From NCBI GenBank assembly GCA_035294725.1, contig DATGKK010000146.1, positions 1 through 43,358 of the forward strand: a stretch of DNA of 43,358 bases. Reading direction: 5' to 3'. Below, piece by piece: positions 1-7,616 of the stretch; the first letter of the stretch is position 1, and each line of letters opens with the position of its first letter. The notes beneath the pieces were generated by a model, which had not been told where the DNA came from, made no database searches, and saw only the letters and a program-made list of their open reading frames with translations. Origin of the DNA: DATGKK01 sp035294725 (GTDB lineage: Bacteria > Actinomycetota > Acidimicrobiia > Acidimicrobiales > Bog-793). A program made the position numbers and the translations under genes.

Positions 1-76
1 AGACGCCACCGTCCACGATCGGGATCTCGATCGACTCGCCGCTCCGGTTGTCTGTGATCGTGATGCTCTCAGCCAC
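1..76 (-). CDS. gltA: Citrate synthase, N-terminal fragment (cut by window edge)
   Basis: Only the first 25 codons lie in the window. Translated from a GTG at 76 they read VAESITITDNRSGESIEIPI followed by VDGGV, which resembles the N-terminal beta-hairpin of actinobacterial citrate synthases (ITDNRTGK.YELPI..G). A GGGAGGT ribosome binding site lies 8 nt upstream (85-91), which supports this start. The enzyme condenses oxaloacetate with acetyl-CoA in the TCA cycle. It is read in the same direction as the hydrolase operon, 98 nt downstream of it. The call rests on a short stretch, so it is good but not certain. Confidence 0.7.
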   Translation of the reverse strand, partial: MAESITITDNRSGESIEIPIVDGGV

Positions 77-174
77 GGATCCCGACCTCCCGTCGGCTCG
101 TCTCGGCGGCCCCGCGGGCCGTGTGTGCTCTTGTGTGGACAACGGCCATGTTAGGGCGGCGGGCGGCTCGGCGG

Positions 175-984
175 TCAGGCGGTGCGGGGGCGCAGTCGGT
201 CCACGAGGAACCGGGTGCTGGCGGCGAATTCCCGCTCGGGGACGGCACCGTGCGAGCCCGGGTTCGCGTGCAGCGTCTTGTCGTCACTCCCGATGAGGTC
301 GAACAGCTCGAACGCCGTCTCACGGGGGAAGAGCTCGTCTGACCACTGCACGAGGAACAGCACCGGGCAGGTGACGAGGCGGGCGTCGTGGACCAACCGC
401 TCGGCGGTGGGTCCCGTCGCTCCCATGAGCCCGAGGACGGCGACTGAGATCCGAGGCTCTGCGGCGACGAAGGGCAGGCCGAGGATGGTGCCCATGGAAA
501 GACCCCAGTACCCGACCGGGCCGCCGGCGACACCGAGGGCGGAAAGGGCGGTGAGGGTGCGGCGCCAGTCGTCCACCATCCGGTCCGTCAGCCCTGCATC
601 GCTCGACCAGGCGGCGGCGAAGTCGAGGAAGGCTCGCTGCCCGTCGGTGCCGCCGTCCTCCCGGCGGGAGCCGTGGACGGGACCGTCGATGGCCGTCGCG
701 GCAATGCCGTGCTCGCGGACGAGGGCAAGCGCGAGCGAGCGCACGTAGTCCTGGTACTTCGACCCCGAGGCGCCGTGACCGATGAGGACGAGGGGCCGCG
801 CGGGGTCGCCGTCCTCCTCTGCCGGGCCGCCGGGCTGCGTCTCTGGGTCGGGCGTCCAGAGCGCGCCCGGCACGGGGCGGCCCTCACCGCGCACGACGAA
901 CTCCCGGCGGCGAACCCCTCGGGCGACCTCGTCCTCGCGGATCTCGACGGCGGCGGCCGGGTGGCCCATCCCTCGCGAGCTCAC
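175..984 (-). CDS. Alpha/beta hydrolase (dienelactone hydrolase-like)
   Basis: A cytoplasmic alpha/beta-hydrolase of about 269 aa with no signal peptide. The oxyanion-loop strand LVLIGHGASGSK, the nucleophile elbow GYWGLSMGT (Ser in GLSMG), an acidic residue in QWSDELFP and a late His in PGSHGAVPE give a complete Ser-Asp-His triad in the expected order. The substrate cannot be told; an ester or thioester is likely. I chose the GTG at 984 because it overlaps the GNAT stop as GTGA, the pattern used throughout this operon. An ATG at 969 is the alternative and would shorten the protein by five residues. It is the last gene of a Nudix-GNAT-hydrolase operon. Confidence 0.8.
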   Translation of the reverse strand: MSSRGMGHPAAAVEIREDEVARGVRRREFVVRGEGRPVPGALWTPDPETQPGGPAEEDGDPARPLVLIGHGASGSKYQDYVRSLALALVREHGIAATAIDGPVHGSRREDGGTDGQRAFLDFAAAWSSDAGLTDRMVDDWRRTLTALSALGVAGGPVGYWGLSMGTILGLPFVAAEPRISVAVLGLMGATGPTAERLVHDARLVTCPVLFLVQWSDELFPRETAFELFDLIGSDDKTLHANPGSHGAVPEREFAASTRFLVDRLRPRTA

Positions 985-1412
985 GCGCCCGTGTGGCGGT
1001 AGACGTTGGTCTCGCGCAGCGCGAAGCCCAACTTCTGGTACAGCCGGTTCGCCGCCTCCCGGGACGGCCGCGACGTGAGGTCGACGTGGCGCGCCCCCCG
1101 GCGGCGTGCCTCCTCGATCGCTGCTTCGACGAGCGCCGTTCCGGCACCGGCGCCCCGCGCCGTCTCCTCCACCACCACGTCCTCGATCACGGCGTTGAGC
1201 CCGGTCGGGATCCGGTAGGTGACGAGCGTCAGCATGCCGACGACGCCGCCCTCGTCGTCGCGGGCGACGAACAGGGTCGAGCCCGGCGTGGCCACGATCT
1301 CGCGCAGCTCGCCCTCGCTCGGCGCCGGTGCGCTCGAGGAGACCTGTGGTACGAGGCGGGCGACGTCGGCGACGAGGTCGGACGTGACCCGCGTCACGGC
1401 CTCGACTCTCAC
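981..1412 (-). CDS. GNAT-family N-acetyltransferase
   Basis: A 143-aa single-domain GNAT acetyltransferase that transfers an acetyl group from acetyl-CoA to an unidentified amine. The acetyl-CoA pyrophosphate-binding motif A is visible as EETARGAGAGTALVEAAIEE, preceded by the beta4 strand AVIEDVVV. The C-terminus has the usual NRLYQKLGFALRETNVYR (motif B). The GTG start at 1412 overlaps the Nudix stop codon (GTGA), and its own stop overlaps the hydrolase start, so the three genes are probably translationally coupled. Nothing in the sequence identifies the acceptor. Confidence 0.88.
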   Translation of the reverse strand: MRVEAVTRVTSDLVADVARLVPQVSSSAPAPSEGELREIVATPGSTLFVARDDEGGVVGMLTLVTYRIPTGLNAVIEDVVVEETARGAGAGTALVEAAIEEARRRGARHVDLTSRPSREAANRLYQKLGFALRETNVYRHTGA

Positions 1413-2173
1413 CGGCCCTCCTCGCTCCTGTCATCGGGGCGGCGCCAGACCGGCTTCCGGGGCCGGTCGAACAGCACCTCGACGGGCTCACCCCGCAGCG
1501 CCCGGAAGGCGTGGTCCTTCCACATGCCGGCGCCGGCGAGCGGGGAAGGCAGGGCGTCCTCGGCGAACCACCCCACGTCGGCGCACTCGAGAGGATGGGG
1601 CCGCAGGCTCCCGCCGAGCGGCCGCAGCTGGAACACGAGCGAGTAGAGCGGGATCTGGGTGATGCCGATCCGAAGACCGTCGAGCACCATGATGAGCCGT
1701 ACCGGCTCCGCCTCGATCCCCGTCTCCTCCCGAACCTCCTTCACGGCGACCTCGGCCGCCGAGTAGCCGACGTCGGCCCAGCCCGTGGGGTAGAGCCAGA
1801 CCCCTGAGTCAGCCCGCTGCACGAGGAGGATCTCGCCTGCGTCGTTGCCGACGACGGCGCCGACGGCGATCTTCGGCGTGACGTAGCCCGGCACGCCGGA
1901 GCCGACTCCCCGGAGCCACTCGTTCACGAGCTCGGCCGCCTCGGCGGTGCCGATCGGCTGCCCCTCGGCGGCGAGCTGGGCGGCCGCCGCCGCACGGATC
2001 TCGCCGGCGACGAGCAGCACCTCCTCGAACCGCTCGCGCTCGTAGAGGCTCTCGGTGAACCCGAGGCCGGTTCTTGCGATCGCCGCAAGAGTCTCGCCCC
2101 AGCGGACGAGCTCCTGGGCGCTTGCTGCGGGCGGCGATGTGGTCGCGGCGGCCGGCTCTTGCTCGTCGGGCAC
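1409..2173 (-). CDS. Nudix hydrolase with N-terminal Nudix_hydro_N-like helix domain
   Basis: A 254-aa protein. Residues about 20-85 are a helical domain like that preceding Nudix domains of the ADP-ribose/nucleoside-diphosphate pyrophosphatase type (PF12535-like). Residues about 100-235 are the Nudix fold. The Nudix box at about 131-152 reads GWADVGYSAAEVAVKEVREE then TGI. The first Glu of the textbook box is replaced by Tyr and the Arg by Lys. The DVGxSxAExxxKEVxEExG form is what I remember as usual for this subfamily, so the enzyme is probably active. The start is a GTG with a TAGCGT box 6 nt upstream and no usable Shine-Dalgarno, suggesting a leaderless mRNA. It is the first gene of the three-gene operon. 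Confidence 0.85.
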   Translation of the reverse strand: MPDEQEPAAATTSPPAASAQELVRWGETLAAIARTGLGFTESLYERERFEEVLLVAGEIRAAAAAQLAAEGQPIGTAEAAELVNEWLRGVGSGVPGYVTPKIAVGAVVGNDAGEILLVQRADSGVWLYPTGWADVGYSAAEVAVKEVREETGIEAEPVRLIMVLDGLRIGITQIPLYSLVFQLRPLGGSLRPHPLECADVGWFAEDALPSPLAGAGMWKDHAFRALRGEPVEVLFDRPRKPVWRRPDDRSEEGR

Positions 2174-2179
2174 CCTCCG

Positions 2180-2185
2180 ACGCTA
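2180..2185 (-). promoter_or_regulatory. -10 box for leaderless Nudix operon
   Basis: TAGCGT on the minus strand, 6 nt upstream of the GTG start at 2173. The GGAGG that follows touches the start codon and is too close to act as a ribosome binding site. A clear -35 is not visible. Confidence 0.5.
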
Positions 2186-2191
2186 CCGCCC

Positions 2192-2231
2192 GGTGAGCGG
2201 GGCACGGATGCCGCTGGCTTGCCCGCTCACC
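2192..2231 (-). terminator. Hairpin over the mceG stop codon
   Basis: A perfect 10-bp inverted repeat, GGTGAGCGGG (2192-2201) and CCCGCTCACC (2222-2231), with a 20-nt loop. The right arm contains the mceG stop codon. There is no T-run. It may end or attenuate the sigma-mceG transcript before the Nudix operon. Confidence 0.45.
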
Positions 2232-3078
2232 TCCCAGCGGGGTCGAGATCCTGCGCAGTCGCCAACGCTCCGGGGTCGTCCCCGTCCGCCATCTCGTCCA
2301 TCCCGATCGGTCCATGGGGTCGGCCGGCGAGGAACTGGGAGATGACCGGGTTGTTGCTCGCTCGCATTTGCGCCTTGGAGCCGAAGGCGACGAGGTTCGA
2401 GCGGAACAGGACGCCGAGGTAGTCGGCCACTCGCATGACCGACGTGATGTTGTGGGTGATGATGAAGAAGGTCGCCCCCGTCTCCCGTTGCGCCGTTAGC
2501 ACGAGCTCGTCGAGGTAGGCGACGCGGACCGGGTCGAGCCCGGAGTCCGGCTCGTCGAAGAACACGATCTCGGGCTCGGTGACCATGGCGCGGGCGAGCC
2601 CTGCCCGCTTCTTCATCCCGCCCGACACCTCGCCGGGAAGCTTGCCGAGATGGTCGAGCAGCCCTACGAGCTCGGCGTTCATGAGGACGCGCTGACGGAT
2701 CTCGCGCTCCGACTTGCGGGTGTGCTCCCGCAGCGGAAAGGCGATGTTGTCGTAGAGCGTCATGGAGCCGAACAGCGCGCCGTCCTGGAAGAGCACGCCG
2801 AACTTCTTTCGGATCTCGTACAGCTGCCGGCTCCGCATCCCCACGATGGGCTCGCCGTCGACCCAGATCTGGCCGGCGTCCGGACGCAGCAGGCCGATGA
2901 CGTTCTTCAGGAGCACCGACTTTCCGGTTCCTGACGGGCCGAGGATGGTGGTGATCCGGCCGCGAGGGACGTCGAAGGAGATGTCGTCGAGCACGGTGTG
3001 GCTCCCGAAGGACTTCGTGACGCCTCGCAGCGAGATGATCGCCTCCGGCTCGAGGGTGGTGCTGGGCTCCGGGCTCAC
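2227..3078 (-). CDS. mceG: Mce transporter ATPase (MceG / MlaF family)
   Basis: A 283-aa ABC ATPase that powers Mce lipid transport through the YrbE permeases. Walker A GPSGTGKS (47-54), Q-loop LFQDG (Q98), signature VSGGMKKR (about 151-158, the MKKR form typical of MlaF/MceG), Walker B IVFFDEP (171-177), D-loop SGLDP and H-loop THN (H209) are all present. The roughly 50-residue tail after the ATPase core, which includes an FLAGRPHGPIGMDE segment, resembles the extra C-terminal region of MceG proteins. The GTG start at 3078 has no strong ribosome binding site. It lies 57 nt downstream of the ECF sigma gene and probably shares its transcript. In mycobacteria mceG is usually unlinked to mce operons; here it is adjacent and divergent. 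Confidence 0.93.
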   Translation of the reverse strand: MSPEPSTTLEPEAIISLRGVTKSFGSHTVLDDISFDVPRGRITTILGPSGTGKSVLLKNVIGLLRPDAGQIWVDGEPIVGMRSRQLYEIRKKFGVLFQDGALFGSMTLYDNIAFPLREHTRKSEREIRQRVLMNAELVGLLDHLGKLPGEVSGGMKKRAGLARAMVTEPEIVFFDEPDSGLDPVRVAYLDELVLTAQRETGATFFIITHNITSVMRVADYLGVLFRSNLVAFGSKAQMRASNNPVISQFLAGRPHGPIGMDEMADGDDPGALATAQDLDPAGR

Positions 3079-3135
3079 AGGGGAGGAACGCCGCCCCCCG
3101 CCGGATCTTGCGCTCCCTGGCTCAGACGCCTGGCC

Positions 3136-4395
3136 TCACGGCAGACCGCCGACGCCAGACAAGCCCGAGAGGCCTGGCAGGCCGCCTCCGCCACCGAGAA
3201 TGTGCTTCACCGTCTTCTTCACGCTCTTCACCGTCTTTTGTGCCGTCTTGTCGACGGTCGTTGTCGCTGACGCGACGGCGGTGCCGAGCATCGCCCCTGT
3301 CCTCGTCGCAATGGTGCCGAGCAGCTTGGTCGCTCCGCTCATCGCGCCGGAGAGGCCGCCCAAGCCCGCGCTCACGACTGCGCCGAGACCGCTCGACCCG
3401 ACCGCGCGGTTGCCGGTCGCGTTCGAGGCACCCGTTTCGTGCCGGGCGCTCTCTGGCGCCCCTGGCAGCGCCTCGCGCGCAGCGAGCCGTCCGGGCAGCA
3501 GACCGCCTGCTGTAACCGCCACAGCAGGCCGCGCAGGGGCGCTGGCGAGAGCGCCATGGGTGGACCGGACCGACGAGGTGGGCACCAGGCTCGGGCCCGA
3601 CGCGAGCCCGAGCGTGATCGCCACGGCCATCGCGACGGCGACAGCGGTACCGGCAACTGCGACCGCCGGTGCGCTGGACATCGCCGCAGTGCCCGGGCGA
3701 GCCCCCTTGGCAAGGTGGGCGAGAGCACGCCGGGCGCCACGCCACAGCCTGCGCATGACGACGAGCGGGAGGGCCACGAGGCCGGCGAGCCCAGACTCGG
3801 CTCTCGTCAGAGTGAGGAACTCTCGCCTGAGCGAGCGCCGTGCCCGGAACAAGAGGGTCTCGATCGTGGACACCTCCACGCCTGAGTGGGCCGCGATCTG
3901 CTGGTAGGACCAGTTTCGCTGCTCGCGCAGCTCCAACACCTCGCGGTGGCGGGGCGAGAGCCGGTCGAGCGCTGCGGCGAGCATCTGCCCGTCGCCGGCG
4001 GACTCCACGAGACGCTCCTGCTCTGGAGCCTGGGCAGGGGCGACGAGATCGAGGTCGGGCTCGGCCACGGGGGTGCAGCGGCCATTACGCCGAGCGGCAT
4101 CGGTGCACAGGTTGTTCGCGATGACGCTGAGCCAAGGGTAGAAGCGCCGCTCCCCGGCGAAGTCCGGCAGCGCCTTCCACGCCCGGGCGAACGCTTCCTG
4201 GACTACGTCCTCGGCCTCGGTCGCGTTGCCGGTCCGGCGCAGGCAGGCACGCAGGAGCCGCTCGCGATAGCGGAGGTACAGGTCCTCGAAGGCGCGCTGG
4301 TCTCCAGCCTGGCAGCGCTCGACGAGCGCTCGGTCCCGTTCGAGGTCGACGTCGTCCTGGCGACTTCGTGCCGCCTGTGCCGTGCCGGACACCAT
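3136..4395 (-). CDS. ECF sigma factor with C-terminal transmembrane extension
   Basis: A 419-aa protein. Residues about 24-95 are sigma-70 region 2 (EDVVQEAFARAWKALPDF, then FYPWLSVIANNLCTDAARR). Residues about 138-192 are region 4 (LSPRHREVLELREQRNWSYQ and an HTH ending in ETLLFRARRSLRR). ECF factors usually stop there. This one continues for about 225 residues: a basic juxtamembrane stretch (RRLWRGARRALAHLAKGAR), one hydrophobic helix at about 243-266, then an Ala/Ser/Gly-rich tail with a lysine-rich repeat (KTAQKTVKSVKKTVKH) and a Gly/Leu/Pro-rich end. By the positive-inside rule the tail should lie outside the membrane. No separate anti-sigma gene is adjacent, so the tail may itself sense or sequester. 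The ATG at 4395 has a strong GGGAGGGG site 5 nt upstream. Confidence 0.88.
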   Translation of the reverse strand: MVSGTAQAARSRQDDVDLERDRALVERCQAGDQRAFEDLYLRYRERLLRACLRRTGNATEAEDVVQEAFARAWKALPDFAGERRFYPWLSVIANNLCTDAARRNGRCTPVAEPDLDLVAPAQAPEQERLVESAGDGQMLAAALDRLSPRHREVLELREQRNWSYQQIAAHSGVEVSTIETLLFRARRSLRREFLTLTRAESGLAGLVALPLVVMRRLWRGARRALAHLAKGARPGTAAMSSAPAVAVAGTAVAVAMAVAITLGLASGPSLVPTSSVRSTHGALASAPARPAVAVTAGGLLPGRLAAREALPGAPESARHETGASNATGNRAVGSSGLGAVVSAGLGGLSGAMSGATKLLGTIATRTGAMLGTAVASATTTVDKTAQKTVKSVKKTVKHILGGGGGLPGLSGLSGVGGLP

Positions 4396-4429
4396 GTCAT
4401 CCCCTCCCGACTCGACGGCGAGGAGATGC

Positions 4430-4447
4430 TATTACCTTCGGGTAATA
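4430..4447. promoter_or_regulatory. Perfect 7-bp inverted repeat with TTCG loop between sigma gene and yrbEA
   Basis: TATTACC (4430-4436), TTCG, GGTAATA (4441-4447). It is an AT-rich island in the 142-nt divergent intergenic region, 34 nt upstream of the sigma ATG and 90 nt upstream of the yrbEA start. As DNA it looks like an operator; as RNA it would form a stem closed by a stable C(UUCG)G tetraloop. No T-run follows, so a terminator is unlikely. Confidence 0.5.
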
Positions 4448-4528
4448 CCGCGCCAGTGGTCTGGCGGGCCGAGGCGCGCATCGCCGCGTCGCAGGGTTCG
4501 GCCGCAAGATCGAAAGCCCGGCGCCGTT

Positions 4529-4684
4529 ACCGGGACGATGGTGGCGTCCACGCAGGTCACCGAGGAGCTCCCGGTTCCGGGCGGAGCCGTCCGGCGAGGT
4601 GGCAGGGAGCACGACGGCCGCTCGCAGCCCCGCCGCGAGAGCCGGCTCGGGTCGCTCGCTCGCGAGACCGGGACGATGGTGGCG
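4529..4684 (+). repeat. 18-bp direct repeat around two candidate yrbEA starts
   Basis: ACCGGGACGATGGTGGCG occurs at 4529-4546 and again at 4667-4684, exactly 138 bp (46 codons) apart and in the same reading frame. Each copy contains an in-frame ATG (4538 and 4676). The intervening 46 codons are Arg/Gly-rich at first and then look like normal YrbE N-terminus. Confidence 0.7.
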
Positions 4685-5407
4685 ATGGCCCTCGAGGCCA
4701 TGCGCCTCTTGTTCCGACGGGGCTTCCCCTTCTCCGAGCTCGTCGAGCAGTGCTGGTTCCTTGCCCGCGTCACGACCCTGCCCCTCATTCTGATCTCGAT
4801 CCCCTTCGGCATCGTCATCGCGCTCCAGGTTGGCTCGCTGCTCCAGCAGATCGGCGCGCAGGACCAACTCGGGGCCGCAATGGTGCTTGCCGTCGTGCGC
4901 GAGCAGGCTCCCGTCGCTACGGCGCTGCTCATTGCTGGCGCCGGCGGCTCTGCGATCTGTGCCGATCTCGGCTCGCGGCGGATCCGCGACGAGATCTCCG
5001 CCATGGAGGTCATGGGCGTGGACCCCATCCACCGTCTCGTCCTGCCTCGGTTGCTCGCCGCCATGATCGTCGCCGTCCTCCTCGACGGCGTCGTGAGCGT
5101 CGCCGGGATCGCGGGCGGGCTCTTCTTCGGCGAACGGGCGATCCACGTGACGGCCAGCAGTTTCTTCGCCACGTTCGCCGAGCTCGCACAACTTGCCGAC
5201 TTCTGGATGGCCCTCGCGAAAGCGGCCGTCTTCGGCTTCCTCGCGGCGATGGTCGCCTGCTACAAGGGTCTCGGAGCCGACGGTGGCCCGAAGGGCGTCG
5301 GGGACGCCGTCAACCAGGCCGTCGTCGTGACCTTCGTCCTCGCCTTCTTCGTGAACTTCGTGCTGACGCTCGTCTATTTCCAGTTCGTCCCGCAGAAGGC
5401 GATCTGA
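4538..5407 (+). CDS. yrbEA: Mce permease YrbEA (MlaE family)
   Basis: A 289-aa integral membrane permease of the MlaE/YrbE family, forming with YrbEB and MceG the inner-membrane ABC core of the Mce lipid importer. Family hallmarks are present: EQCWFLARVTTLPLIL near the first membrane segment, GAGGSAICADLGSRRIRDE and ISAMEVMGVDPIHRLVLPR (the conserved cytoplasmic coupling segment with EVMG) and about five hydrophobic segments. The start is uncertain. I took the ATG at 4538 because LGSLARETG, upstream of the alternative ATG at 4676, aligns with YrbE N-termini. An in-frame ATG at 4382 would add a run of atypical Arg-rich residues. The stop overlaps the next start by one base. Confidence 0.93.
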   Translation: MVASTQVTEELPVPGGAVRRGGREHDGRSQPRRESRLGSLARETGTMVAMALEAMRLLFRRGFPFSELVEQCWFLARVTTLPLILISIPFGIVIALQVGSLLQQIGAQDQLGAAMVLAVVREQAPVATALLIAGAGGSAICADLGSRRIRDEISAMEVMGVDPIHRLVLPRLLAAMIVAVLLDGVVSVAGIAGGLFFGERAIHVTASSFFATFAELAQLADFWMALAKAAVFGFLAAMVACYKGLGADGGPKGVGDAVNQAVVVTFVLAFFVNFVLTLVYFQFVPQKAI

Positions 5408-6270
5408 TGGCCCCCCTCAGCCGCCGTGTGCCACGGGCAGCTCTCGCTCCGGTGACCGGCACCGCCCGCAGCGTGAACGGCGTGCTCACTGCGATCTTCG
5501 AACAGGTGGCCTTCGCCGTCCGGCTCGTCGTCTCGCTCCCGAAGGGGCTCCGGTACCGCAAGGAGATCGCAGGGCACGTCTCTGACGTCGCCCTGGGAGC
5601 CGGGGCGCTCATCGTCGGCGGCGGGATGTTCTTCGTCATCTCGACCATCGCGTTCTTCACCGGCACCGAGGTCGGCCTCGAAGGCTTCACGGGGCTCCAG
5701 CAGATCGGCGCTCAGGCATTCACCGGGGTGGTGTCGTCGCTCGCCGACACCCGCGAGATCACGCCTCTCGTCGCCGGGGTGGCCCTTGCGGCACAAGTCG
5801 GTGCCGGCTTCACCGCCCAGCTCGGAGCGATGAAGATCTCCGAGGAGGTGGACGCCCTCGAGGTGATGGGGGTGAACAGCTTCGTCTACCTCGTCACGAC
5901 GAGGGTGTGGGCCGCGATGATCGCGATGATCCCGCTCTACCTCGCCGCACTGTTCGCGAGCTACCTCGCGACCGAGCTCATCGTGACGCACTTCTTCGCA
6001 CTGTCGCCGGGGACCTACACCTTCTACTTCGACCTCTTCCTGCCTCGGATCGACATCGTCTACTCGTTCGTGAAAGCGATGGTCTTCGCGGCGGCGGTGA
6101 CGGTGATCCACTGCTACTACGGCGTCAACGCTGAGGGCGGTCCCGCTGGGGTCGGGGTGGCCGCCGGCCGGGCGATCCGCCTCTCCATCATCTGCGTGGT
6201 CCTGCTCGACCTGCTGATGTCGCTCGTCATGTTCGGCGGGGCATCCAGCACGGCGAGGCTCGTCGGGTGA
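5407..6270 (+). CDS. yrbEB: Mce permease YrbEB (MlaE family)
   Basis: A 287-aa second permease of the Mce transporter. It has the MlaE-family fold with hydrophobic segments at about 60-85, 115-140, 170-200, 225-245 and 255-280. The conserved coupling segment reads TAQLGAMKISEEVDALEVMG, followed by VNSFVYLVTTRVWAAMIAM. The late HCYYGVNAEGGPAGVG matches the YrbE CYxGxxxxGGxxGVG signature also found in YrbEA (CYKGLGADGGPKGVG). The ATG at 5407 lies within TGATG, sharing one base with the yrbEA stop, which implies translational coupling. Confidence 0.94.
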   Translation: MAPLSRRVPRAALAPVTGTARSVNGVLTAIFEQVAFAVRLVVSLPKGLRYRKEIAGHVSDVALGAGALIVGGGMFFVISTIAFFTGTEVGLEGFTGLQQIGAQAFTGVVSSLADTREITPLVAGVALAAQVGAGFTAQLGAMKISEEVDALEVMGVNSFVYLVTTRVWAAMIAMIPLYLAALFASYLATELIVTHFFALSPGTYTFYFDLFLPRIDIVYSFVKAMVFAAAVTVIHCYYGVNAEGGPAGVGVAAGRAIRLSIICVVLLDLLMSLVMFGGASSTARLVG

Positions 6271-7616
6271 GCGCGCCATTGCCTCGCCGGTGGCTCGAGC
6301 GCCACGCGGCCGGTGCGAAGCCGCTCGCCGGGCTCGTCTCGCTCGCAGTGGTCGTCGCGGCGTCGACCACCCTCGTACGCCTCGGCAACGGGGACTTCTC
6401 CTCGGCCTACGAGCTCTCCGCGCTCTTCCCCACCGCAAGCGCGGGGCTCCACCCCGGCTCCCAGGTGGAAGAGGACGGGGTTCAGATCGGCTCAGTCCGC
6501 GAGATCACCCTCGACGGCGGGGAGGCGCTCGTCACGCTCGGGATCGCCTCCGGCTACCGGGTTCCGCGCGACGCCCTTGCCACGATCGAGCCGGAGAACC
6601 TCTTTGGTGCTGACCAGATCGCCATCAGCCGGGCGCCGGGCTCGGTTCCTCGTGCCGGGAGCCTGCCGGCGGGCTCCCGGATCCCCCACACGAGAGTGCG
6701 AGACGAGCTCGGCCAGCTGTTCTCGTCGGCCGACCCGCTCCTATCGAAGATCGACACTGCAGACCTCGCCACCGCCGTCGACGAGCTTGCTGCCGCCTTC
6801 GGCGGCCAAGGCCGCGAGATCGGCTCCTCCCTGCGGGCCGGGACGGAGCTCACGAGCCTGCTCGCCCGCACGATCCCGGCCCAGCTGGCAGCAGTCGACG
6901 CGTTGACGAGGTTCGCCACGGCGATCGAGGGCGAGGGCCCCACCCTCGACCAGCTCGCCTACGACGGCAACCGGACGATGCCGCTGTTCGACGCCGCCGA
7001 GAGCGCCTATGCCAGGCTGCTCTCGCAGTTCGGCGCCTTCTCCTCCCGCCTCGCCGGCCTGCTCGGCACCTACCGACCCACGGTCGACACCCTGATCGAC
7101 CGAGGCGACGACGTGCTGCGCGTCCTTCTCACCCAGCGCCAGAACGTCGCCCAGCTCCTGCAGGGTCTCGCCATGTACGCGTACAAGTTCGCGCACGGCA
7201 TGAGCAGCGCGACCCTGCCGGATGGCTCCAGGTTCGCCTACTTCAAGACCTTCATCGTCTGGGGCGACGTCCAGAGCCTCATCTGCAGCCTGCTCGCGCC
7301 GGCCCGTCCAGGCCTTGGGTTCTTGGAGCCGCTCCAGCGGGCCGTGCTGGGCGGCAACACGATGCTCGACTGCGCCCCGCAGCTCGCCGCCTTCGACCAG
7401 GCGCAAGGCTCGATGTCCTCCGAATCGAGCGCGAAGGAGAGCACTGGCCGTGCCGGGGTGCCCATGACCTCGGGTGCCGGCGGCATTGAGAGCGCCGCCC
7501 GCAGCGCGGCGCGAGCCGTGTACGGCGCCATCGCCGCGCCGGAGCCCCCGCTCGTCACCAGCCTCGGCGCCTACGTCGACTCGCTGCTCCCCGCCTACCA
7601 GGAGAGCCTCCCGTGA
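6267..7616 (+). CDS. mceA: Mce protein, first of six (MceA position)
   Basis: A 449-aa MlaD/Mce-domain protein, anchored by an N-terminal helix (LAGLVSLAVVVAAS, about 21-34). The Mce domain at about 48-125 carries the usual PTASAGLHPGSQVEEDGVQI then GSVREITLDGGEALVTL. A long helical region follows, consistent with the tunnel-forming needle of Mce hexamers. The C-terminal region has a LICSLLAPARPGLG / MLDCAPQL cysteine pair and a low-complexity Ser/Ala tail. The GTG at 6267 overlaps the yrbEB stop (GTGA). Confidence 0.9.
   Translation: MSAPLPRRWLERHAAGAKPLAGLVSLAVVVAASTTLVRLGNGDFSSAYELSALFPTASAGLHPGSQVEEDGVQIGSVREITLDGGEALVTLGIASGYRVPRDALATIEPENLFGADQIAISRAPGSVPRAGSLPAGSRIPHTRVRDELGQLFSSADPLLSKIDTADLATAVDELAAAFGGQGREIGSSLRAGTELTSLLARTIPAQLAAVDALTRFATAIEGEGPTLDQLAYDGNRTMPLFDAAESAYARLLSQFGAFSSRLAGLLGTYRPTVDTLIDRGDDVLRVLLTQRQNVAQLLQGLAMYAYKFAHGMSSATLPDGSRFAYFKTFIVWGDVQSLICSLLAPARPGLGFLEPLQRAVLGGNTMLDCAPQLAAFDQAQGSMSSESSAKESTGRAGVPMTSGAGGIESAARSAARAVYGAIAAPEPPLVTSLGAYVDSLLPAYQESLP

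Noticed and set aside
175..1491. Reading the hydrolase frame as 438 residues
   Set aside because: The upstream part is the GNAT gene in another frame; the GTGA overlap at 984 gives a normal hydrolase N-terminus.
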